From contig MU623475.1 of the NCBI GenBank assembly GCA_025201765.1, forward strand, positions 1-64,000: a stretch of DNA of 64,000 nt, given 5' to 3'. Below the pieces are notes generated by a model, which did no database searches, had not been told where the DNA came from, and was given only the letters and a program-made list of their open reading frames with translations. Source of the DNA: Daldinia sp. FL1419. Its lineage: Eukaryota > Ascomycota > Sordariomycetes > Xylariales > Hypoxylaceae. Both the position numbers and the translations under genes were made by a program. Each line of letters starts with the position of its first letter. The first letter of the stretch is position 1. Below are positions 20,342 to 31,087 of the stretch, piece by piece.

Positions 20342-22515
20342 ATGAGGAAAGCTTGGAGATCACATGGCTTAAGCCGGCCTAATTACTTGGTCCGGAAACA
20401 ACCTCTGGCCTCGATAGGTCTTCATCGGTGTAACTTTGCCACAGTCGCTCAAGACGTAAGGTCTGTAAATGAGATATCCTTGGTGCAAATGAGTCCATGC
20501 TAATTCAAAGTTATAGGCCGTTTGATGTTATCGTAGTGGGAGGAGGCCATGCTGGAACAGAGGCGTGTGCAGCTGCTGCGCGAAGCGGCGCGCGGACAGC
20601 GCTGGTTACACCCAAGCTCGATAATCTCGGCGTCTGCTCGTGTAATCCTAGTTTCGGGGGAATTGGAAAGGGGACGATAATACGCGAAGTTGATGCGTTA
20701 GACGGTGTTTCCGGACGTATCATCGATAAAGCCGGTATTCAGTTTAAGGTCTTAAACCGGAAAAAGGGCCCGGCCGTGTGGGGACCCCGAGCACAGATCG
20801 ACCGGGCACTATATAAAAAACACATGCGCGAAGAACTTCAGTCGTATCCCAACCTCTCTATCATAACGGGAAGCGTATCGGATATTGTTCTGGGCGAGAA
20901 TGCGGATCCCGCTAGTGGGTCACCCAAAAGCAAAATTACCGGTGTTCGCCTCGAATCCGGAGAGGTGTTACCTACTAATGCCGTTGTTATTACCACGGGG
21001 ACTTTCCTAAGCGGCGAGATCCACATCGGATTGGACGTCTTCCCGTCGGGGCGAATGGGAGAAAAGGCTACTTTTGGTCTCAGCAAATCCCTAAGAGATG
21101 CCGGTTTCAAGCTTGGCAGACTAAAGACGGGTACGCCTCCCCGATTACATAAAAACAGTATCAACTACGATATCTTAGAAGAACAACGTGGAGATGACCC
21201 TCCAGAGCCTTTCAGTTATCTCAACGACAGGGTATCGGTTCAGGATCAGCTTCTCTGCTGGGCTACCTACACGAACGATAAATCCCACGACGTCGCACGG
21301 GCCAACCTGGATAAGACGGTTCATATTCGCGAGACGGTGAAAGGACCACGATATTGTCCGTCGTTAGAGTCCAAGATCATCAAGTTTGGTCACAAAGAGA
21401 GGCATATCGTCTGGTTAGAGCCGGAAGGCTTCGATAACGACATCATCTACCCCAACGGCTTGTCTATGACAATTCCCGCTGAGGCGCAGGAGCAGCTACT
21501 ACGCACGATACGCGGGCTCGAGAACGTACAAATGACCCAGGCTGGTTACGGTGTTGAGTACGACTACGTAGATCCGCGTGGTCTTAGGTCAACTCTAGAA
21601 ACCAAGGCTATTTCAGGTCTCTTCCTCGCGGGCCAGATCAACGGCACAACGGGCTACGAGGAGGCGGCTGGCCAGGGTATTATCGCGGGTATTAATGCGG
21701 GGCGCACATCCCAGGGGTTAGAGCCGGTCTCAATTACCCGCGCTGATGGATACATCGGCATCATGATCGACGATCTAATTACTAAGGGCGTGTCGGAACC
21801 GTATCGTATGTTTACAAGCCGCAGCGAATATCGCATGAGCACACGCGCCGACAATGCGGATCTTCGACTGACTGCCAAGGGCCGCGAGTGGGGTGTCGTA
21901 ACGGATTCACGGTGGTCCCGGCACAGGGACGAAAAAACGCAAATAGACGACTTAACACGTGCTTTGGAGCAGTACTCACTCAACGCGCCGGCTTGGATTG
22001 CGGCTGGGTTTTCCAATCGCAACGATAGCAGAAAACGCAATGCGCTGGATATTCTACGACTCCCAGGAGTTACTCTGCAAGATCTTGCAGAGCGGGTTCC
22101 GGAGATCCTAAAGCATGACGAGCGCGTGCGCACACGTGTGGAGATCGAGGCTCGCTATGCTCCCTACGTGCACATACAGGCGGCTGAGCGTGCGGCATTT
22201 TTGCGAGATGAGGGGCTCCGGTTGCCTGCGGATCTGGATTACAACTCTGTGGCTGGACTAAGTACGCACGAGAAGGCGGCTCTGAACGAAGCTAAGCCTG
22301 AGAGTGTCGGTCAGGCCAGGCGGATCGAGGGCATAACGCCTGCGGGATGTGTACGGCTGCTTGCATTTGCGCAGAGGAAGGAGTTTGCAAACACCGGGAC
22401 GGAAGTAGGTGTGCTTGCGGATGGAAGTACAGTAGAGATGGCGGTGGCTGATATGGCGCCACTTGGGGGCGAAGTAGATAGTCTGGATGCGGAAGCGCGG
22501 AGGAGAGACTTATAA
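20342..22515 (+). CDS. mto1: mitochondrial tRNA wobble-uridine modification enzyme Mto1 (GidA/MnmG family)
   Basis: FAD-dependent partner of Mss1. Together they put a carboxymethylaminomethyl group on wobble uridine 34 of some mitochondrial tRNAs. Exon 1 (20342-20460) encodes a basic, acid-free N-terminus ending near FATVAQD, as expected for a presequence. Exon 2 (20517-22515) carries the FAD-binding VVGGGHAGTEA, the NLGVCSCNPSFGGIGKG stretch, TGTFLSG, LKTGTPPRL, the QINGTTGYEEAAGQG motif and SRSEYRM. Total about 705 residues, a normal length. The intron (20461-20516) uses the unusual donor GTCTGT with a good branch site (GCTAAT); the ordinary-looking GTAAGG five bases upstream would break the frame. 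An in-frame ATG at 20497, inside the intron, could start a form without presequence. Confidence 0.92.
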
Positions 22516-22870
22516 GATTCCAAGGTCGAAGAGGGAATGACCACAGAGACAATAGCAAGGTCGAGGCGCGTATACACGTACCTTTATAGATACCTCCCGA
22601 GGGTTGTACTTGTTACGGGGCGATGCATAATGCGGGCGTTGGGGTTAGGAACATGACAAGTACGATAGATATCTCCGGGGTTAGCCGGAAGCCTACCTAG
22701 AAATCTTTCTTGTAGTTAAATCGATTGTATGTACTTTATCACCCAATCATTACACCGAGGTCAATTTGTGACGAATGCCAGATATCCCCAGCCTTGGTGT
22801 AGAAATAACGAGTCATTCGGGTGTAAAAACTACCTAGATACCTCGTAAGTTACCATAGCGGGACATGGGG
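22516..22870. other. spacer downstream of mto1
   Basis: Ordinary sequence, probably 3' untranslated region of mto1 followed by the approach to the AT-rich block. CTACCTAG-type motifs lie near 22690 and 22835. No gene seen. Confidence 0.5.
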
Positions 22871-23288
22871 GTTTAACAGAATCATTCTAAAATTGAAATC
22901 ATTCTAAAATTCAGGGATCTACGGGGTTTGATTGGTTGAAATCCCTGGAAAAGTGGGCCAAACCCAAGACCCACATAAATTTTCCTTCTAAATGCACAGA
23001 AGAATTTTATATTTTCCTAGGGTTCTATTTTTTAAATAAATTTTTATAAAATATTAAATTTAAAAATTTGGAAAAATTTGAAAATTAATTAAAAAGGGTT
23101 TAAAAAATTTTGTAAATTTTTAGAAAATTTATAAAAAATTTTTTATAATATTTTATAATTTTTTATAATTTTTTTTTTATTTTTTTTATTTTAAAGAATT
23201 ATTATACTAAAATATTATAATTATATAATCAAAACTATTTTGCAAAACCTTATTAACTTCTATAAAGTTAACCCTTCTAAAGTTTTTA

Positions 23289-23437
23289 TAAGCTTTTTTA
23301 AATATAAATAAACCTTTAAAAATTACTTTTCTTATTTAATTAGCTTAAGCAGATCATAATCTTTTAAGAATCTTTTTTATAAAACCTTTGTATAAATATA
23401 TATAATTTTAATTTCTTTCTTAAAAATATTAAATAAA
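23289..23437 (+). repeat. degenerate repeat unit R1, copy A
   Basis: Starts with AATATAAATAAACCTTTAAA and TTTTCTTATTTAATTAG. Continues with a middle part (TATAATTTTAATTTCTTTCTTAAAAATATT) that closely matches copy C at 24629-24772. The TATAAATA core is promoter-like, as in an LTR. Confidence 0.55.
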
Positions 23438-23444
23438 AATTTTA

Positions 23445-23508
23445 ATAATTCTTATAGGATATACCCTATATTTTAATTAACCTATAACAAATTAAAAACT
23501 GTATAAAA
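23445..23508 (-). repeat. degenerate repeat unit R2, inverted copy
   Basis: Read on the minus strand it contains TTTATACAG, then TTAATTAAAATATAGGG and TATATCCTATAAG, matching the plus-strand R2 copies at 23852 and 24868 over about 60 bp with mostly C/T and G/A differences. Confidence 0.55.
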
Positions 23509-23619
23509 TAGAAGATATTAAACTGATATAATATGAGTACGTGATTATAATACGCAGTAGGAGTATATAATAGGAATTATTCTAAAAGATTCCTAATAGA
23601 TCCTTATAAGGTTTACATA

Positions 23620-23690
23620 TATTTATTTGGATATATATAAACCTTCAGTAATTATTTTCTTATTTAATTAGTTTAAATTATAAATAGTTT
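23620..23690 (+). repeat. degenerate repeat unit R1, copy B
   Basis: GGATATATATAAACCTTCAG and ATTTTCTTATTTAATTAG match R1 copies A and C. R2 follows about 230 bp downstream, as it does after copy C. Confidence 0.5.
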
Positions 23691-23851
23691 ATTAAAAATT
23701 GTTTTTATATAACTTTATATGAATAATATATATTCTTTTGGGCCTATAACCTTTTTGTACACATTACCATTACAAAACAATCACATATAATAATTCATTT
23801 ATTTAATCATTTCAATACCTTTATTAAAATATAGTTACTTTATATCCTCAA

Positions 23852-23925
23852 GTTTATACAAATTCTAATTACTATAGGTTAGTTGAAGTGTAGGGCATAT
23901 CCTGCAGGAGTTATTTAAGCTCCTG
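23852..23925 (+). repeat. degenerate repeat unit R2, copy B
   Basis: TTTATACAA, then TTAGTTGAAGTGTAGGGCAT and ATCCTGCAGGAG with a small AGGAG..AGCTCCT hairpin. It matches copy C at 24868. It is less AT-biased than the other copies, so it may best reflect the original sequence. Confidence 0.55.
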
Positions 23926-24331
23926 TTTTGATGGTTGTATGCTACTAGGTATTGTAGATCCTTGTAACAAGCAAAGGAGGTATTACATAATTAGTATATT
24001 GTATATATAAGGGTTCTAAACCCATCAAGCTCAGAGTAGATAACTCTCTTTTTTAGGATTTATAAATATACAAGTCTTATTGTATTGTTTTACTTGTTAT
24101 TTGCTTTTGTTGTTATTTTTCTTATATGTACATTTAACCCAACATATTCAATATAAAATAACTATATCCTAAAAAAAGTATTAAGGTGATCAGGCAAGAA
24201 AACTAATAGGGGTAACTACTTATTAATGGTAACATATATAAGATTAAATAAATAATATATTTAATAAAAAAATAAATTTATAAATTATTATAAAATTTAT
24301 AAAAAAAATATAACAATTTTTGCAAATTTAA

Positions 24332-24393
24332 TTTGATTAGATAAGAAAATAATTCCTAAAAACCTATTTATATCTATATGAGTTTGTAGGAAC
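24332..24393 (-). repeat. degenerate repeat unit R1, inverted copy D
   Basis: On the minus strand it reads GATATAAATAGGTTTTTAGG, then TTATTTTCTTATCTAATC, matching the other R1 units. Confidence 0.5.
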
Positions 24394-24628
24394 CTAAAAA
24401 GGGTAAGTTCCATAAAAACTAATAAAATTTAATATAATAATTAAAGTATAAAAGATATTTTATAAGGTTATTAAAATTTTTATTATTTTTTAATTTTTTA
24501 ATTCTTTAAATTTTTAATTTTGAATAAGAACTCTAATAATGAATTAATATAAAACAATTAAATTATAAATACTACTTTGTAAAAACCCTATTTTTTCTTT
24601 AGAATTAAACCCTCCTAAGCTCCACAGC

Positions 24629-24772
24629 TCTTTTGAATATAAATAAGCCTTCAAGAATTGTCTTTTTTGTTTGATTAATAAAGATTCATTAGGTTTTATA
24701 GTTTAGTTTCTTTATAAAATCTTTATATAAAAATATATAATTTTAATTTCTTCTTTAAAAATATTTTTTTAT
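24629..24772 (+). repeat. degenerate repeat unit R1, copy C
   Basis: TTGAATATAAATAAGCCTTC and a middle part (TATAATTTTAATTTCTTCTTTAAAAATATT) close to copy A. R2 copy C follows about 240 bp after its start. With copy B this forms two direct composite copies about 1 kb apart, a spacing that could reflect a short LTR-type element. Confidence 0.5.
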
Positions 24773-24867
24773 AATATATTATTATTAATAAATAATTATT
24801 TTTATTAGATTTTCTATTTAATTAACCTATTTCCTTCCTTAGGATATAATCACCTTATATTCTCTAA

Positions 24868-24940
24868 TTTATACAGCTTTTGGCTTATTATGGATTAATT
24901 AAAGTATAGGGCATATCCTATAGGAACTATTAGAGCTCCT
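24868..24940 (+). repeat. degenerate repeat unit R2, copy C
   Basis: TTTATACAG, then TTAATTAAAGTATAGGGCAT and ATCCTATAGGAACT with AGAGCTCCT. Differences from copy B are mainly transitions, as expected after RIP. Confidence 0.55.
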
Positions 24941-25004
24941 ATTCAGTATATATTTATATAAAAATTTATAAAAATGATTCTTAAAAAATTATAATGAGTT
25001 TAAA

Positions 25005-25060
25005 TTGATTAAATAAAGAAAATAATTCTTAAAGGCCTATTTATATCTAAAAGAATTATA
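25005..25060 (-). repeat. degenerate repeat unit R1, inverted copy E
   Basis: On the minus strand it reads AGATATAAATAGGCCTTTAA, then TTATTTTCTTTATTTAATC, the fifth R1-like copy in this block. Confidence 0.5.
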
Positions 25061-25268
25061 GAAATTTTAGAAGGTTTGGCTCTATGGAGACTAATAAGGT
25101 CTTTACCTTTTATTTAATTATATTATATTGATTTAATATATATATATAATAAAATCAATTTGGTTCTTAATAGATTTGTAAATAAAAATAATTCAAATAA
25201 AAATTACATAAATTAATAAATAAGTTAATAAATAATAAAATTTAATATGGTAGGGTACGATTCCAAAA

Positions 25269-25287
25269 TCTTCAATTCAATTCAATT

Positions 25288-25327
<40 letters not shown>

Positions 25328-25351
25328 AACAAAAAAAAAAATAAAAAAAAA

Positions 25352-25401
<50 letters not shown>

Positions 25402-25441
25402 CAATTCAAAAATAAAAATTAGAATTGAAGACCCCCCCCCC
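25269..25441. repeat. long poly-A tracts flanked by CTTCAATTCAA, then poly-C
   Basis: Two uninterrupted A runs (25289-25325, 37 bases; 25354-25397, 44 bases) separated by a short interrupted stretch. CTTCAATTCAA stands directly before (25270) and after (25399) the A-rich core. A run of 10 C follows at 25432-25441. The flanking repeat could be a target duplication around a poly-A retroelement tail, or microsatellite growth. Confidence 0.7.
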
Positions 25442-25480
25442 TTTTTAAAATTCTAATTTATTATCAAACTTCTAAAATTT

Positions 25481-25552
25481 AAAAGAATTCTATTTTTAGA
25501 AGAATTCTATTTTTTAGAAGAATTTTATTTTTAAAAGAATTTTATTTTTAGA
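25481..25552. repeat. four-copy 17-18 bp tandem repeat
   Basis: Units of the type AAGAATTCTATTTTTAGA, later AAGAATTTTATTTTTAAA, repeated four times with C-to-T changes, at the right side of the AT-rich block. Confidence 0.65.
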
Positions 25553-25616
25553 ATACATCTGGTACAATGGAATGCTACTACTATTTAAAATGATTATAAG
25601 TTTTAGAATCATTTTG

Positions 25617-27261
25617 CGGTCTCATAAGGTCCCGGTATGGTACCTTTCGTAGATCCTGCTACGGAATAATGATAGATATTAGCAAAACATAGTAGCAGCA
25701 ACTCACGCCAGCGTTCCGCACAGAGCCTTCTCGTATATAGGCCCACGATATCCTTAACCCAGGTAACTTCTCTAAGTACGCGTCGTTCACGATGACGGCC
25801 ACTTCCCCTAGGAAAATAGATCCACGATTTCATATTGCTTCTAGGTAGCTTAAGAATACGAGGGGAAAAAAACATTTCTTTAACAAGCGAAACAAAGTTT
25901 CAGGTAAATCGAGAGCGTTCTCTTCTACATGATCGCTTTAGGCCTGTTAAAACTACCTAATATAAACTACTTGCTCTACTTGTGCTCATCAGCCAGTGGA
26001 TTAGACATTCTACGCACCCATTTCTCTATAAACAAAGTACCTAGGCTTGGAGTAAATTGAGATTATGTTACTCTGTTGAGCAATATTATCGTGCTCGTAT
26101 ACAACTTTCATGCGGCCGGCGTTCTAGACAGCTCTCTGCCAATAAGGGGGAGGGGGGGTACTAAAGGGAGTGTCAGGGGAAGAACGAAGAATACCTAGCC
26201 TTGCAGTCTAACGCAATGCAATTATTTCGCACGTAAATATTAATACCACTCTGGGAATACAGTAAGTCCGGGGAGGTAATGGTGCCTCCTATAGTAGCTT
26301 TCTAATAAATGACACCGACGTATTGACTATAGATATCAAGGAGTTTTCTAGATAGTGTTCCATAGAAGGATCTCGCTCTTTGAGCTTTATAGGGTTCTCA
26401 CAAGTGCAGGAGACGAGGTCTACCATATATATATTAGGGTCCTATTAAAACATCAACTATTAGCCAAAAGTAGAAACGAATAGCTGGTATGAATAGAATA
26501 TCGTACTACGTACAAAATGTTGGCTCCAACAAAACAACTCACATACTCGCTTACCGTAGCACCTCTCTTTGTAGTGATACCAACCAAGATTTGACGAGTA
26601 CTTTGTGATCGACTGACACGTGATGATCGCCGTATGCATGCGATCCTTATCACAGGCGTCCAGCTCCATAGCATAGCCAATCCAGATTCTCCCCTGTATT
26701 TCGGAGATATTATCTCGAACGTCTAGGTATGGATTGCATGCGGATATAGTCGATAGCTATGATTGGAGCATCGAATTAAACGAGCTAAATGACACCGTAA
26801 TGATATACAAGATCCAGAGTAGAAAGGGGGAATAATAAGAAGGCTGGGCGAAAAATGAGGCACAATATGGGAAATGTTAGTTGCTAACCGCATGATCGAA
26901 GTGCTTAATGGCATAACAGGATAAGATTATTCTGCTCTTTTCCCGTCTTTTCAAGATGTGACAACCATGGACTCAGCGGCACCCAAGCCGCATCTCGGCG
27001 GCTACAAACTGCATAGGCAGGTAGCTATAACCAAGGTACGGCCCGAAATAGTTGGAGCCTAGAGGATGCGGCCCGAGCAAACCTCTTAACACGAACATCG
27101 GACCCGCGCGTGTCCAAATAAAACGGACCGCAAGATGCATCATGTCATTATATACATGAGATATATTTGATGGAAAGGTGCATAATAAAATCAGGTTGTC
27201 AGGCATACCTGGTATGCTAGAGCGGTAACATTAGAAAAAACAGTTTGCTTCATTAGTCTAC
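25617..27261. other. gene-poor region between AT block 2 and vps45
   Basis: Normal composition but no recognisable gene. The minus-strand frames 25609-25875 and 26453-26680 have fairly protein-like composition, but I find no family motif and no continuation by splicing. They may be eroded gene fragments beside the repeat block. The last 200 bp are probably vps45 3' untranslated sequence. Confidence 0.4.
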
Positions 27262-29092
27262 CTACCTTCTTCCAAGCTCCTTTCTCAGCCGTCCTGCCGT
27301 CGTGGTCGGCGGAGGTTCCGGCCACGAAGACACGGCGTCATCCACCTCTTCCAGAAAGGTAGCCGCGTTATGAATGTTGGTCCCGCCTAGAACTACTCTA
27401 ATCCCAGGTGACGAAGCGTTGATGCTAGCGACTGTCTTAGCCTCTTCGTACGTCGCACCGCCAATTACAAATACTATGATATCCTGGGGTTTATCCCGCG
27501 TCGTACCGCCGCCCTCCACAAACGGGTACTGCTGCTCGCGGAGTCTTCCCTTAATTAAATTCTGCAGCGTGGTCTCCAGGTGTGGCGAGTGCTGCGTGTA
27601 CACATTCTCCACACCCTTCAGTCCCTTTATGGCCCGTGCACCCGAGAAGATGCCCCCTGACTCGAAGATATCTGCGATACCGCCGGCCGCCTGGGACTGC
27701 TGTAGCGAGTGGTGGTATATGAGTAGCTTCGCTACCAGATCTGCCTGTCGCGCAGGCACACCACCAGCTGCTGTCAGTAAGTCTACTAGCATAGCCAGAG
27801 AATTTGAAGGGTGTTTTTCATAACGTAGGGCGTACAACGCCACTAGTCCGACCTTGTTCTCGGCCGTGACTGCCGGGGACTGTATTAGTTTTTGGACATT
27901 CTGCATCAGTTAGCCTCCATAAACCGCCAGCCAAAAAATTGAGTTGCCATACCTTCAAGTCTGTAGCGTGATTGTCGTTGCAAGCCAGGCTCTGCTCGAC
28001 TTCGCTGACTTCAAGCAAGTTCTCGGCGCCTACCCTCCGACTAAGCTCTGAGACCAAGGTGACGTGCTTGCTGACGTTTCCAGAGAGTTTTCTGAATTCC
28101 GGGTATTCCTCGATGAAGCGTTTCATATCCGTGATTGACTCGATATTAGCGTTGTTCTTCGTCTTGGATTGGTACTGCTCCACGTAATCTTTAATATTCC
28201 CGCCGAGGTCGCCGAAATTCAAGTACATGTTCTTCTTGAAGAAAGGATCTTGGTCTTGGGATAGCACAATCTCTTTAAGTTCTGGCCGGACGTCAGGAAC
28301 GTCGTCCAGACTAACTCGTCCGTTGTGAATCCCGAGAAGCTGATGTACCATAGCTTGGTACGTCCATTGGTTAAGTAGTGGCGTAGCGGGGTCCTCTCGC
28401 CGATCTAGAATGAGGAGTATCGGTGGTGTGTCGACCTTTCGGAAGTCGAATAATTGTTCCTCCTGAGTAATGTGATACCGTACCTCGGTGGCTAGTTTCT
28501 TGGCCAGCAAGCTATTCTTCTCGTACCGGATGAGCGGCTTCTTTTTGAGCGATAGCAAGATAGCTATCAACCCGTCGGTAGTTCGCTGCAGCGAGTCTGG
28601 GTTCCATAGATCTGGATTGCCGCTCCATATCCTCTGCTGCGGCAAGGTGAGATTAAGCGAAAAGAGGTCCGGATTGACGACGAGGTAATCAGCAAAGTGC
28701 TCTTGAACCTGCTTGACGACCTCGTGATCGTCGGCTTCGGCTAATCTCTCCAACGATGACTTCTTCACGACGTTGCTAAAATACAGGTAGTATTCGCCGT
28801 ACTTGGGATCTCGTAGCTCGTCAATCAGAAATTGGATGGAATCCGGAGACGGCCGAACAAAGCACAGGCATCTTAGGTGACGCATCTTCTCACGATTTTG
28901 GTTATCTAGTCGGTCTGTAAGATAGACCTCGTGACTGAGAAGAGAAGACTGTGTAATGGCGGTAGAAACAATTGGTACTGTATCCTTATCTAATAAGAGT
29001 ATCTTCATCTTCGCGGACGGAGTTCCCGATGCGCTGTCTCCGGCGGAAATCATCTTGGAGATGTAGCCGGAGACGGCTTGGACGACATCCAT
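27262..29092 (-). CDS. vps45: Sec1/Munc18-family protein Vps45
   Basis: SM protein that binds syntaxin-type SNAREs (Tlg2/Pep12 class) and drives fusion at the trans-Golgi network and endosomes. Two exons (29092-27953, 27900-27262) give 592 residues, normal for Vps45. The single 52-bp intron starts GTATGG, has a GGCTAACTG branch site and ends GCAG. Sec1-family features include MKILLLDKDTVPIVSTAITQ near the N-terminus, LLILDRREDPATPLLNQWTY, a YVEQYQSKTKNNANIESI stretch, and VIGGATYEEAKTVASIN with VVLGGTNIHNAATFLEEV near the C-terminus. It diverges from mmm1; the start codons are 572 bp apart. Confidence 0.94.
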
Positions 29093-29664
29093 CTTGACCG
29101 GCTCCGCGAGACGGTGCTACGGAAGGTATTTCCGAATCTAGAATTGCTGCGAATGAGATTACGAATGAGAGTTGTCTTTCGCTACTCCTTGATAAGTAAA
29201 TGTGATTGCGCGATTATGAGATTTATGTAGTTGGCGATTATAAGTTGGTATAAGTTGGTGTAAGTTGTTGATGGATGGATTACTTTGTAAAGGGGAGGCT
29301 TCAGCTGCTATTGGATGCGGCTTAGTAGAGATCGTCAACTACATAACATAGAGCAAGGATGTAATGCTGGATGACGTTCAAGTACTAGGTACTTGTTCTT
29401 ATGCTAGTTACCTACATAGGTACCTAGGTAGGTACCTGTTAATTATAGTTAGTTATGGAATTAACAGGTAGTTAACTGCTTATTACCTAAGTTCCAGTAG
29501 TGGATAACAGGTAGTTGGGTATCTCCGATAAGATAAAGATTAGAGCTCTGAAAGTTGTAAAAAGTTCAAAGCTTCCGTCTTTTTCCCACCTCCATCCTTC
29601 AATTGCTTCATTTTCGGCTCTTTCAAGTTGGTTTGGAGTTTCGCTCTAGATGTCATAATTTAGG
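29093..29664. promoter_or_regulatory. shared promoter region of vps45 and mmm1
   Basis: Divergent spacer of 572 bp. It contains three tandem 10-bp TAAGTTGGTA-like units (29241-29270) and a dense group of TACCTAGGTA/GGTACCT motifs at about 29385-29440. A pyrimidine-rich stretch (29575-29645) precedes the mmm1 start. Confidence 0.5.
29241..29270 (+). repeat. three-copy 10-bp tandem repeat
   Basis: TAAGTTGGTA, TAAGTTGGTG and TAAGTTGTTG in a row, 150 bp upstream of the vps45 start codon. Confidence 0.7.
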
Positions 29665-31087
29665 ATGGCTGCGGGTACGGACATATGTCCGATGAAGCCT
29701 GAACCGACGTAGGTGAACCCTTCTAATTTCCGCTCGTCGTCGATTCAATCCGTACTGTTGATACGACATACCATATACCATATACGATTGTCTAACTTCG
29801 TCTCTCGACAATAGCTTGTCGTTTACCCAAGGACTTATCGTCGGTCAAGTTTCCGTCGTACTGCTCCTAGCTGCATTTATAAAGTTCTTTATATTCGGCG
29901 AAGCTCCCTCGCCCGAAGTAACAGCTTCTCTTCGAGCTGCCGAACGACGGTCCCGCACCCTCGCCCACCGACAATCCATTCTTACTCTACGATCGACGAC
30001 GCCAACCACGGCGAGATCGCCTCAATTGCCAACTCTTAACAAGAAGAAGTCGAGTATACTGCGAAGCCCGCCTACCCTTACGATAGGTTCCATACTAAAT
30101 AAGACGTACTACAACGTTGACAGCCATCAGCCCGAGTCGCTGGACTGGTTCAATGTTCTTATTGCTCAAACCATCGCCCAGTTTCGCAGCGATGCCCATC
30201 AAGACGATGCGATCCTCACCTCTCTAACTAAGGCCCTCAACGGCACTTCGCGCCCGAGTTTTCTTGACGAGATCAAGGTTACCGAACTCACCCTCGGCGA
30301 GGATTTTCCCATCTTTAGTAATTGCCGCATCATACCCGTAGACGAAGATGGTCTAAGTCTAAATACGGGCCCCAACGGGGAAAAGCGTTTCGACGCAAAC
30401 AGCTCTCGGGCGAAGCGTGAGGGCTCACGGCTACAGGCCCGTATGGATGTCGATCTCAGCGACATGATTACGTTGGCTCTCGAGACCAAGATCCTCCTCA
30501 ACTATCCGAAGCGGTTGACAGCTGTGTTGCCTGTCGCTCTTGCCGTCAGTGTCGTCCGCTTTAGCGGTACCCTAAGCATATCCTTCATTCCGTCAAACCC
30601 ATCACAGTCTACACCGACTATGATGACGTTCAGCTTCCTTGATGACTATCGCCTTGACTTCTCGGTGCGTAGCCTCGTTGGGAGTCGGTCGCGACTACAA
30701 GACGTACCCAAGATTGCCCAGCTGGTCGAGTCTCGTCTACACCGCTGGTTTGACGAGCGTGCAGTCGAGCCGCGCTTCCAGGAAATAGCACTGCCCAGTC
30801 TGTGGCCGCGTAAAAAGAATACGCGTGGCGGCGACGATCCTTTAGAGGCAGTCTCGACGGCCTCTAGTAGCATGGGCAAAGGCAAGGGTCGTGAAGTTGC
30901 CAAAGATGTTAGAGAGGAAGCCTTCAAGGAGGTCCAAGCCGAGGCAGCGGCGGGACAGAGACGTGAGCTAAGTCCCCAAGACAACCTCAGATATCGACGA
31001 GCCAGGGGTCGAGACGACGCCTCGAGCACGGGAGGATTCAGTATGCCAGGAAGCCTACCAGGGATGACACTTGACCTACCAACTTGA
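29665..31087 (+). CDS. mmm1: ERMES subunit Mmm1
   Basis: ER-anchored subunit of the ER-mitochondria encounter structure, a lipid-transfer tether that also affects mitochondrial shape. A 44-base first exon (29665-29708) is joined to 29815-31087, giving 438 residues. The N-terminus MAAGTDICPMKPEPTLSFTQ leads into one membrane segment at about residues 21-43 (QVSVVLLLAAFIKFFIFG). The SMP lipid-binding domain runs from about 110 to 340, with SLDWFNVLIAQTIAQFRSD at its start. A charged, Ser/Gly-rich tail follows. The intron has a TCTAAC branch site and ATAG acceptor, and joining restores the usual ...LSFTQGL start; the long exon alone has no ATG at the right place. Confidence 0.93.

Larger units (their letters stand above)
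22875..25616. repeat. AT-rich RIP-like block 2
   Basis: About 2.7 kb of A/T-dominated, TpA-rich sequence with no coding frame of meaning, between normal-composition DNA on both sides. The left edge carries two direct copies of AATCATTCTAAAATT (about 22880-22911). The right edge carries a similar motif inverted (TTTTAGAATCATTTT, about 25600-25614). Inside are several degenerate copies of at least two repeat units. Likely the remains of one or more transposons, perhaps LTR elements, mutated beyond recognition. Confidence 0.75.

Noticed and set aside
23852..24145. Complete solo LTR beginning TGTAGGG and ending CCCAACA
   Set aside because: The R2 similarity to other copies extends upstream of the proposed left end, and the ends are not properly inverted; no target duplication found.
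25247..25456. Lysine-rich 69-codon frame
   Set aside because: It is the translation of the poly-A tracts.
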